Below are positions 7,585 to 13,879 of a stretch of 19,375 nucleotides of DNA, one piece after another. Each line of letters opens with the position of its first letter. Positions within the stretch are counted from its first letter, which is position 1. Both the position numbers and the translations under genes were made by a program. The DNA is from an uncultured Alistipes sp. (GTDB lineage Bacteria; Bacteroidota; Bacteroidia; Bacteroidales; Rikenellaceae): the NCBI GenBank assembly GCA_900769745.1, contig CAAGHX010000235.1, positions 1-19,375 of the forward strand, written 5' to 3'. The notes beneath the pieces were generated by a model that was given only the letters and a program-made list of their open reading frames with translations, was not told where the DNA came from and did no database searches.

Positions 7585-8280
7585 ATGAGCAAATACTTCG
7601 ATATGCTGATGGAAGATGTGCGCCTGAAAGAGGGGCTCACCGCTTGTATGAACTGCGGAGTTTGTACGGCTATATGTCCAGCAGCTGCATTCTATAATTA
7701 TGACCCACGCCAGATGGTGAGCATAGTGCAGACACGCGACGATGAGGCCATTGAGGAGCTTCTCAAGAGCGAGACAATATGGTATTGCGGCGAGTGTATG
7801 TCGTGCCGCCCACGCTGCCCGAGAGGTAACACCCCAGGTTATGTGATTCAGGCTTTGCGTACTCTATCGCAGAAGCTGGGATTCTTCGTAGAGAGCGAGA
7901 AGGGCCGCCAGCAGCTGGCGCTGAAGCGTGCCATAGGCGACAACATTCTGCGCACGGGCTACTGCCTCACACCTCGCAACATACGCCCCGAGCTACACCC
8001 CGAGCAGGGAACAGTGTGGAAGTGGATTATCGACAACGACGAACAGATTTATGGCCAATTCACCTCGTGCTACGGCAAGGAGGGTGCTGGCGCATTGCGT
8101 AAGGTATCGGACGAGACACTTGCCGAGATAAACAAGATATTTGAAATTACGGGTGGTAAGGAGATGTTCGACACCATAGAGCGTTTCTCTGACGAGAAGG
8201 CTCGCGAGATGGGATTCGACGGAGCCGACGAAGAGTACTTCATGGAGATTTACACCCGCAACTCTAACGAACATTATTAG
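7585..8280 (+). CDS. hdrC: HdrC-like 4Fe-4S dicluster protein
   Basis: Start chosen at ATG 7585 (MSKYFDML), as the longer frame from TTG 7543 would translate the terminator hairpin. The 231-residue protein has two cubane cluster motifs: C21, C24, C27, C31 (CMNCGVCTAICP) and C68, C71, C74, C78 (CGECMSCRPRCP). This is the arrangement of heterodisulfide reductase subunit HdrC, which passes electrons between HdrA and HdrB. The C-terminal part, after about residue 85, is longer than in minimal HdrC and has no further cluster motif. It is soluble, with no signal or membrane helix. It is the first of five packed genes, five bases before the HdrB-like gene. The symbol reflects similarity only; methanogen-type CoM-S-S-CoB reduction is not implied. 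Confidence 0.85.
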   Translation: MSKYFDMLMEDVRLKEGLTACMNCGVCTAICPAAAFYNYDPRQMVSIVQTRDDEAIEELLKSETIWYCGECMSCRPRCPRGNTPGYVIQALRTLSQKLGFFVESEKGRQQLALKRAIGDNILRTGYCLTPRNIRPELHPEQGTVWKWIIDNDEQIYGQFTSCYGKEGAGALRKVSDETLAEINKIFEITGGKEMFDTIERFSDEKAREMGFDGADEEYFMEIYTRNSNEHY

Positions 8281-8285
8281 CAGAT

Positions 8286-9377
8286 ATGAAACGTTCAAGC
8301 TGGACAGATTATCAGAAAGAGATAGCCGACGACCGTTACTACTACGCTCGTTCGTGCATTCGCCAAAATTTCTTCCCTGGCAGCGAGAAGGTTTTTCTCG
8401 ATATTATAGGGAACAAGCTCGGTCGCGACATCTACGACGACCCTCTGCACACTTCGTGCACAGGCATAGGTTACCACTCCGACGTGGTGCCTTTGGAGAC
8501 TATTATGACTGTGGTAGCTCGACAGTTTGCACTTATGGGCGAGGCTGGTTATGAGAACTTCACTTCGTCGTGCATCACTTCGTTTGGTATCTACACCGAG
8601 CTGCTTGCCACCTGGGAGGAGTTTCCCGAGTTGGAGGAGAAGACTCGCGAGAACCTCTACAAAGCCACCGGCCGAGAGTTTACCAAGCCTAAGAATTTGG
8701 CGCACACATCGGATGTGATTTTCCACCACCGCGAGGAGATTGCCCAGAAGGCTGTTCGCAAATTGGTGAACTGTTACACCGGTGAGCCGTTGAAGGTTGT
8801 GGAGCACATCGGTTGTCACTATGCCAAGATATTCCCTAAATCGGGCGTTGGAGGCTCGGAGTTCCCATATGTTTTGGCTGGTATGGTTGAGTCGTGGGGA
8901 GGAGAATTGGTTGATTACCCTGAGCGTCGCCACTGCTGCGGATTTGGATTCCGCAACTACCTGGTGCAGGCAAATAGAGGCTATTCGATTGCCAACTCGC
9001 ACAAGAAGCTAGAGAGTATGGCTCCCTACAAACCCGACTTTATTGTCTGCAACTGCCCTGGCTGCTCGATGTTCCTCGACAAGTGGCAGTACACCATAGC
9101 CGAGATGGAGGGTATCACCTATGGCCCTGGAGGTACTGGTATTCCAGTGTTGACATACGAGGAGATGGCGGGCCTGGTGCTGGGATACGACCCTTGGGAG
9201 CTGGGAATGCAGATGCATCAGGTCGATGTGGAGCCACTGCTCGACAAGATGGGTGTGGAGTATGACCCTTCGGCGAAGTATTTGGGACTTAATGGAAAAT
9301 ATATTGGTCGCCCCGAGCACGCGATAGTAAATAGTTGTTCGGAGGACACACTTTACAAGATGATGAAGAGATGGTAG
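8286..9377 (+). CDS. hdrB: HdrB-like CCG-domain protein
   Basis: A 363-residue protein of the HdrB type, which normally carries two CCG domains (C-x(31-39)-CC-x(35-36)-CxxC), each binding a non-cubane 4Fe-4S cluster used for disulfide chemistry. The second domain is intact: C177, C217-C218, C257xxC260 (GCHYAK, HCCGFGF, CNCPGC). The first keeps the spacing but not all ligands: C24, S57-C58 and C96xxS99 (CITS). It therefore has three of five cysteines and may hold an altered cluster or none. A C-terminal extension of about 70 residues follows. The last codons overlap the HdrA-like start by seven bases. The real substrate is unknown. Confidence 0.85.
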   Translation: MKRSSWTDYQKEIADDRYYYARSCIRQNFFPGSEKVFLDIIGNKLGRDIYDDPLHTSCTGIGYHSDVVPLETIMTVVARQFALMGEAGYENFTSSCITSFGIYTELLATWEEFPELEEKTRENLYKATGREFTKPKNLAHTSDVIFHHREEIAQKAVRKLVNCYTGEPLKVVEHIGCHYAKIFPKSGVGGSEFPYVLAGMVESWGGELVDYPERRHCCGFGFRNYLVQANRGYSIANSHKKLESMAPYKPDFIVCNCPGCSMFLDKWQYTIAEMEGITYGPGGTGIPVLTYEEMAGLVLGYDPWELGMQMHQVDVEPLLDKMGVEYDPSAKYLGLNGKYIGRPEHAIVNSCSEDTLYKMMKRW

Positions 9378-10384
9378 ATAGACACATTATAATCATAGGC
9401 GGAGGAGTGGCTGGAATGCAGTGCGCGAGCGAACTCGCTCGATTTGGTGCACGTGTGACCATACTCGAAAAAGAGGCCGACACGGGTGGTAAGATTAAGG
9501 GTTGGCACAAGCTCTTCCCTACTTTCACGCCCGCAAGCGAGGTGTTAAGCGCACTTAGGCACAAGATTGCGGCAACCGACAACATAAGCGTTAGAACAAA
9601 CTGCGAAGCTGTGAAGCTCACGCCAAAATGTGTTACGCTTGCATCGGGCGAGATGATAGAGTGTGATGCGGTGGTGGTCGCAACGGGCTATACAATCTTT
9701 GATGCACGCATCAAGGAGGAGTATGGCTACGGCATCTACGACAACGTAATCACATCGGTCGATTTGGAGGAGATGTTCAACAAGGATAGCGTGAAATTGG
9801 CAAATGGAGGTGTTCCACATCGAATCGCGATCCTACACTGTGTGGGCTCGCGAGATGAGAAGGTGTGCCAGCGCCACTGCTCGAAGGTATGTTGTGTTAC
9901 GGGCGTGAAGCAGGCCATAGAGCTCAAGCAGTTGTTCCCATCAGCCGACATATTCAATTTCTATATGGATATACGTATGTTTGGCCCTGGCTACGAGGAG
10001 ATGTATCGTGAGGCGCAACAGCGATATAATGTACACTTCGTGAGAGGTCGCATATCGGAGGTGAGCCCCACTATCGACAACCGCCTGCAAATCAAGGCTG
10101 AGGATACCCTTACGGGACGCCCACTGAAGATTGGAGTGGATATGTTGGTATTGCTGACTGGTATGCGTGCCAACGACTTGAACCCTCTGCTCGAAAGCGA
10201 GAGCGGTCTTAAGCGCCAGGATAGCGGATTTATGCAGCCCAAGGATTCATTCGTGGGCAATACAGAGAGTAATGTGGAGGGTATCTTCTATGCTGGAGCC
10301 ATTACAGCGCCAAAGAATGTGGGCGAGTCGCTAAACGATGGCTCATCGGCAGCACTCAAAGTGATGGAGTGGCTCAAAAAATAA
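9371..10384 (+). CDS. hdrA: Short HdrA-like FAD/iron-sulfur protein
   Basis: Start placed at ATG 9371, which overlaps the HdrB stop (ATGGTAG) and opens directly into the FAD fold (MVDRHIIIIGGGVAGMQ, GxGxxG at 10-15). The 337-residue protein contains the HdrA signature with cysteines C157, C166, C170, C174 and C175 (HCVGSRDE, then CSKVCC), which in HdrA binds a 4Fe-4S cluster beside the flavin. A second nucleotide-fold end, YAGAITAPKNVGESLNDG (308-324), is present. Compared with methanogen HdrA of about 650 residues it lacks the N-terminal cluster domain and the ferredoxin-like inserts. It is likely the flavin centre of the complex. Whether it can bifurcate electrons is not clear. Confidence 0.87.
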   Translation: MVDRHIIIIGGGVAGMQCASELARFGARVTILEKEADTGGKIKGWHKLFPTFTPASEVLSALRHKIAATDNISVRTNCEAVKLTPKCVTLASGEMIECDAVVVATGYTIFDARIKEEYGYGIYDNVITSVDLEEMFNKDSVKLANGGVPHRIAILHCVGSRDEKVCQRHCSKVCCVTGVKQAIELKQLFPSADIFNFYMDIRMFGPGYEEMYREAQQRYNVHFVRGRISEVSPTIDNRLQIKAEDTLTGRPLKIGVDMLVLLTGMRANDLNPLLESESGLKRQDSGFMQPKDSFVGNTESNVEGIFYAGAITAPKNVGESLNDGSSAALKVMEWLKK

Positions 10385-10413
10385 ACCGATAGAACAAACC
10401 GAAATTAACAGCG

Positions 10414-10743
10414 ATGATAAATTTTGGATTTTCAATAAGCCGTCCGCGAGTAATCGACATCGACCGCAACAATCTCAACAAGAGCAAAGAGATTATAGCC
10501 GAGATGCCCGAGTTGCAGGCCTGCATAGGTTGCGGTTCTTGCACCGCCACCTGCACAGCTGGCAACCTGACGGAGTATAACTTCCGCAAGGTGCATACTT
10601 TGGTTCGCCGTGGCGAGTACCAAGGTGCATACGAGGAGTTGAACAAATGTATGCTATGCGGCAAGTGTCGCCTGGTGTGCCCTCGTGGAATAAACACAAG
10701 AGGTGTGATAATGCTTATTAAACGTAAATTAGGAGATTTCTAA
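10414..10743 (+). CDS. Second, small HdrC-like 4Fe-4S protein
   Basis: A 109-residue ferredoxin-type protein with two cubane motifs, C37, C40, C43, C47 (CIGCGSCTATC) and C79, C82, C85, C89 (CMLCGKCRLVCPRG). It matches the compact HdrC pattern better in length than the first gene of the cluster. It lies 29 bases after the HdrA-like gene and one base before the membrane subunit start, so it probably works as the relay between HdrA and the membrane HdrED protein. It has no membrane segment. Confidence 0.86.
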   Translation: MINFGFSISRPRVIDIDRNNLNKSKEIIAEMPELQACIGCGSCTATCTAGNLTEYNFRKVHTLVRRGEYQGAYEELNKCMLCGKCRLVCPRGINTRGVIMLIKRKLGDF

Positions 10744-10744
10744 T

Positions 10745-12538
10745 ATGACCTTTTTTGCAAATTTCTGCATACCGTTTATTATTGGAGCTACGGCGATGTT
10801 TGCTACGATAGCGATTAAATACGTATCGTGGCTAAGAGCATTACCGTCGAGCGACAAGCGACTGATAAACAAGGGGATACTTTCGACCCGCACCATCACA
10901 GCCATCTGGGAGGTCGTGTGCGAGTCGCTACTCCACCGCCGAATATTCCGCGTGAGCAAACGATTGGGATATATGCATATGAGCCTGGCCTTTGGTTGGT
11001 TTTTGCTTATCGCGGTGGGTTGGATTGAGACCGTTGCTTATCTCGGAACGAGATTTGTGCCGCTGCAGGGACACGTCTTTTTCAAATATTTTGCTGTGCT
11101 CAACGGCATAGATGCCCACATTGCAGCGTTTGACTTTGTGATGGATTTGTTGCTATTGTTTGTGCTTTCGGGCGTGGCGATGGCGTGGTATAAGCGTCAC
11201 AACTCGGCCAAGCTCGGAATGAAGCGTGCGACGCAGCACATATTTCTCGACAAGGTGGCTCTGACGGCTCTATGGTTTGTCTTCCCCGTAAGATTGATTG
11301 CCGAGAGCATAACATCGGCTATATATGGTGGTGGCAGCTTCCTCACGGGAGGATTGGGTAAGGTTCTGTCGACAATTGTAAATGGCGAGGTGCTGGGCTG
11401 GTTCTATGAGCCTATATGGTGGCTCTACTCGCTGGCTTTGGGTGTATTCTTTATGGCGATGCCATTCTCGCGATATATGCATATCTTCACCGAGATACCG
11501 CTTATATTCCTGCGCCACTTCAAGCTGCAACCACAAGAGAAGGAGAAGTCGTACGACAACTTCGAGGTGGAGGCTTGCTCACGTTGCGGCATATGCATAG
11601 ACCCCTGCCAGCTACAGCAGCAGCTCGGCATAAACGATGTGCAGTCGGTCTATTTCCTGCGTGACAGACGCTACAATATGTTGCAGCAAAAGATTGCACA
11701 CAACTGCCTGATGTGTGGCCGATGCGAGCAGATATGCCCCGTAGGCATCAACCTCAACACACTGCGACTCAACTCACGCACATCAATGCGTAACATCCCC
11801 AACGAGGGACGTTACAACTATCTGCGTGGCAAGGATAGTTCGAGCGGCACGGGCCGAGTGGGATATTTTGCGGGTTGCATGACACTGCTCACGCCCAACA
11901 CGCTCAGCGCAATGAGTCGCATATTCGAGGCTGCGCGTGAACAGGTGTGGTGGGCCGACAAGGAGGGTGGTGTATGTTGCGGTCGCCCGATGATGCTCAC
12001 GGGCGAGGTCGATTCGGCACGCAAGATGATGGAGTTCAACAAGCAGCTCTTCAAGAAGCACAACATAACAACGCTGGTGACATCGTGTCCGATATGTCTG
12101 AGGGTATTCCGCGAGGAGTACAACCTTGATGGTATAGAGGTGCTGCACCACTCGGAGTACATTCTGCGACTAATCAAGCAAGGACAGCTGAAGGTGAAGC
12201 ATAGCGCCGAGGAGACATTCACCTACCACGACCCATGCGAGCTGGGACGAGGCAGTGGCATATATGAACAGCCACGCGCAGTGATTGAAGCTATAGGTCA
12301 GCTCCTGGAGCCCAAGCACAACCGCAAAGATGCCTATTGTTGTGGTTCGTCGCTGGCCAACACCGCCATCAGCGATGGACAGCAGCTTCGCATAGCGAGC
12401 GCCGTAGCCGAGGAGATGGACTCAACAGGTGCAAAAACACTCGTTACGGCTTGCCCACTCTGCAAAAAGGCCATTGCGCGTGGTACAAAGAGCAAAGTGG
12501 TTGATTTATCGGAGATTGTGGCAGGAAATTTGAGATAG
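10745..12538 (+). CDS. Membrane HdrE-HdrD fusion (cytochrome b-like, Fe-S, two CCG domains)
   Basis: A 597-residue fusion. The N-terminal 260 residues hold about five hydrophobic helices (near 7-27, 76-100, 128-148, 170-192, 223-241) with histidines such as H64, H78, H164 and H246 that could bind heme b, resembling HdrE/NarI-like quinone-reactive subunits. Then come two cubane motifs (C278, C281, C284, C288; C321, C324, C327, C331) and two complete CCG domains (C378, C411-C412, C448xxC451; C498, C532-C533, C570xxC573), as in HdrD. One chain thus combines the roles of HdrE and HdrD, and should exchange electrons between membrane quinone and the cytoplasmic Hdr-like module. DsrMK and GlpC-like proteins share parts of this design. 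It is the last gene of the operon. Confidence 0.88.
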   Translation: MTFFANFCIPFIIGATAMFATIAIKYVSWLRALPSSDKRLINKGILSTRTITAIWEVVCESLLHRRIFRVSKRLGYMHMSLAFGWFLLIAVGWIETVAYLGTRFVPLQGHVFFKYFAVLNGIDAHIAAFDFVMDLLLLFVLSGVAMAWYKRHNSAKLGMKRATQHIFLDKVALTALWFVFPVRLIAESITSAIYGGGSFLTGGLGKVLSTIVNGEVLGWFYEPIWWLYSLALGVFFMAMPFSRYMHIFTEIPLIFLRHFKLQPQEKEKSYDNFEVEACSRCGICIDPCQLQQQLGINDVQSVYFLRDRRYNMLQQKIAHNCLMCGRCEQICPVGINLNTLRLNSRTSMRNIPNEGRYNYLRGKDSSSGTGRVGYFAGCMTLLTPNTLSAMSRIFEAAREQVWWADKEGGVCCGRPMMLTGEVDSARKMMEFNKQLFKKHNITTLVTSCPICLRVFREEYNLDGIEVLHHSEYILRLIKQGQLKVKHSAEETFTYHDPCELGRGSGIYEQPRAVIEAIGQLLEPKHNRKDAYCCGSSLANTAISDGQQLRIASAVAEEMDSTGAKTLVTACPLCKKAIARGTKSKVVDLSEIVAGNLR

Positions 12539-12543
12539 AAAAG

Positions 12544-12565
12544 TCTGCGAGCAACGTTTCGCAGA
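12544..12565 (+). terminator. Weak hairpin after the hdr operon
   Basis: TCTGCGA (12544-12550) pairs with TCGCAGA (12559-12565) around an 8-base loop, six bases after the HdrED stop codon. No T run follows, so it is at best a weak or Rho-assisted terminator, or an RNA 3'-end stabiliser. Confidence 0.35.
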
Positions 12566-12605
12566 GCAGAGAAAGCAATAAATTTCAATAAAAAAGCTGA
12601 AAAAT

Positions 12606-12636
12606 TTTGCGTATATGATTTTTTTGCCTATCTTTG
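12606..12636 (+). promoter_or_regulatory. Bacteroidota promoter of tRNA-fMet
   Basis: TTTG (12606-12609), 19 bases, then TATCTTTG (12629-12636): a full consensus match, with transcription expected about 40 bases before the tRNA. Confidence 0.82.
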
Positions 12637-12682
12637 CACCACGAAATAAGAAATATAGGGTTTAACCCATATAACGATACAT

Positions 12683-12758
12683 CGCGGGGTAGAGCAGTTG
12701 GCAGCTCGTCGGGCTCATAACCCGGAGGTCGGAGGTTCGAGTCCTCCCCCCGCTACCA
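12683..12758 (+). tRNA. Initiator tRNA-fMet (CAT)
   Basis: A 76-base tRNA including an encoded CCA. The acceptor CGCGGGG pairs with CCCCGCT except at 1:72 (C against T), the mismatch that marks bacterial initiator tRNAs. The anticodon arm is GGG-CTCATAA-CCC, with the three G-C pairs also typical of initiators, and the D stem GAGC/GCTC has A11-T24. The T arm is GGAGG-TTCGAGT-CCTCC. It has its own promoter upstream and a terminator two bases downstream. Confidence 0.96.
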
Positions 12759-12759
12759 T

Positions 12760-12792
12760 AGAGGAATACCGTAAGGTTTTCCTCTTTTTTTT
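12760..12792 (+). terminator. Rho-independent terminator of tRNA-fMet
   Basis: AGAGGAATACC (12760-12770) pairs with GGTTTTCCTCT (12775-12785) with one T-T mismatch, around a GTAA tetraloop, and is followed by an eight-T run (12785-12792). Confidence 0.88.
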
Positions 12793-12827
12793 GCTTATTG
12801 GGCAAAGAGCAGACGGTTAGATTATAG

Positions 12828-12937
12828 TGGGTGTTTGACTTACTGACTAAGTCTTTTACTCATAAAGTGCGATATGATTATGAGCAAGCTCAAACCCATC
12901 ACCCTTTATGAGTACTTGCTTCGCAAAAAAACACCCA
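12828..12937. repeat. Long imperfect inverted repeat
   Basis: The outer arms TGGGTGTTT (12828-12836) and AAACACCCA (12929-12937) and the inner arms TACTCATAAAG (12857-12867) and CTTTATGAGTA (12904-12914) are nested in register, so about 110 bases can fold into one long stem-loop. The left side carries an additional hairpin GACTTA-CTGAC-TAAGTC (12837-12853). It may be a structured RNA or a decayed small mobile element. Confidence 0.55.
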
Positions 12938-12958
12938 TCGAATCCTCACTCACCCATA

Positions 12959-12972
12959 GTTCGAGTCCTCCC
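12959..12972 (+). repeat. 14-base copy of the tRNA-fMet T-arm
   Basis: GTTCGAGTCCTCCC is identical to bases 12735-12748 of the tRNA-fMet gene, about 220 bases upstream. The 5' half of the T stem and the acceptor end are not present, so this is a fragment and not a tRNA gene. Confidence 0.6.
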
Positions 12973-13104
12973 TCTTATACTAAAGAGGACCGCACCTTGC
13001 ATTATAATCCTCGCTCTATTACCCCTCTTTTCTAATGCTCCCGAAGGGCAGAAAAATCCACAGCTTAATTGTTTTAGCTCACAAGGCAAGAGGCAAGCGA
13101 TGTT

Positions 13105-13121
13105 TTGGCACATCAATTGTT
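13105..13121 (+). promoter_or_regulatory. Possible sigma-54 promoter before the lipoprotein gene
   Basis: TTGGCAC, five bases, TTGTT resembles the sigma-54 -24/-12 consensus TGGCAC-N5-TTGCW at exact spacing. The -24 half is perfect, but the -12 GC is GT. It lies about 38 bases before ATG 13159, and no TAnnTTTG box is found in that gap. A chance match is possible. Confidence 0.3.
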
Positions 13122-13158
13122 CGACTCAATGCGGAAATACACTAAAACAGTAAGCACT

Positions 13159-13776
13159 ATGAGAAAAATTCTACTATCTATTACAATGCTGCTATCAATA
13201 GTGGCGATGACAAGTTGCTCTGAGAAAGCTAAGTGGAACCACAAACAGAAGCAGGCTATGCGTGAGGCTCTTCGCGAATATCGGGATATGATATATTTGC
13301 AGGATTTGACCGAGCCCGAGTTTGTGATTTTTACCGACGGCGTGGCATTTGCCATAGAGGAGGCATATCCTGTATATACAACATTTGTGGAGATGCCAGG
13401 CGTTAACGACACGGTGGATATGTTTGTGATGACGAGCATCATAGAGCAGCTCAATGCCGACGCCCACAATATGCGTCACCTATTTCCCTATCGTTACCTT
13501 GTGAGCCAGGGCATACTGCCCAACAAGCTCACACACGAGCAGCAGCGCGACTTCTACAAATGTTTTGCACAGAAGGTAAACAACTATTACAACACCGTAG
13601 GCGAGTTCTTTGCTGCCATACTGAGCGACAACTCGAGCCAATCGCAGATTGCAAAATTTCAGCGCGAGTGTGCCAACGACCTCTTCAATTGGGTAGTCGA
13701 AGTGGACGAGGTGGATATAATCACTCCTGCGCCACAACCTAATCAGCCAAACGCCCCCGCGCAGCAAACAAAATAG
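13159..13776 (+). CDS. Putative lipoprotein of unknown function
   Basis: Start at ATG 13159, which opens a lipoprotein signal peptide MRKILLSITMLLSIVAMTSC with Cys20 as lipidation site; a frame from TTG 13105 would bury it. The product has 205 residues. The mature part is mostly helical and charged, with no motif that I recognise, and ends in a Pro/Gln/Asn-rich tail of about 16 residues (PAPQPNQPNAPAQQ). Residue 21 onward is SEKAKW, with no Asp at +2; envelope sorting is left open. The gene stands alone between the tRNA region and a bidirectional terminator. Confidence 0.8.
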   Translation: MRKILLSITMLLSIVAMTSCSEKAKWNHKQKQAMREALREYRDMIYLQDLTEPEFVIFTDGVAFAIEEAYPVYTTFVEMPGVNDTVDMFVMTSIIEQLNADAHNMRHLFPYRYLVSQGILPNKLTHEQQRDFYKCFAQKVNNYYNTVGEFFAAILSDNSSQSQIAKFQRECANDLFNWVVEVDEVDIITPAPQPNQPNAPAQQTK

Positions 13777-13813
13777 TATTTCATACTCTCTTCGATGCAG
13801 CCCATAGGGTTGT

Positions 13814-13860
13814 AAAAAAAGGGATTGTCGAATAGTTAAGTTTCGACAATCCCTTTCTAT
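13814..13860. terminator. Bidirectional terminator between convergent genes
   Basis: A perfect 15-base-pair stem (AAAGGGATTGTCGAA 13818-13832, TTCGACAATCCCTTT 13842-13856) with a 9-base loop. On the minus strand the hairpin is followed by an uninterrupted T run (A run 13814-13820 on the plus strand), and on the plus strand by TTTCTAT. It serves both the lipoprotein gene and the minus-strand operon. Confidence 0.9.
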
Positions 13861-13879
13861 ATTAGAATGGTACTTGCTC

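Larger units (their letters stand above)
12793..13158 (+). other. Gene-free region with repeats between tRNA-fMet and a lipoprotein gene
   Basis: I see no convincing gene here. An 81-codon frame from 12908 has no family resemblance or leader. The stretch holds an extended imperfect inverted repeat (12828-12937), a 14-base copy of the tRNA T-arm (12959-12972), a small CCTCTT/AAGAGG hairpin (12971-12988) and a sigma-54-like site (13105-13121). Confidence 0.6.

Noticed and set aside
13036..13051. Short hairpin TGCTCCC-GAA-GGGCA
   Set aside because: The stem is only five pairs with a bulge, with no T run; too weak to call a terminator or RNA.
12908..13153. Plus-strand frame of 81 codons downstream of tRNA-fMet
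   Set aside because: It runs through the right arm of the inverted repeat and the T-arm fragment, shows no domain or signal peptide, and its composition looks like non-coding sequence.
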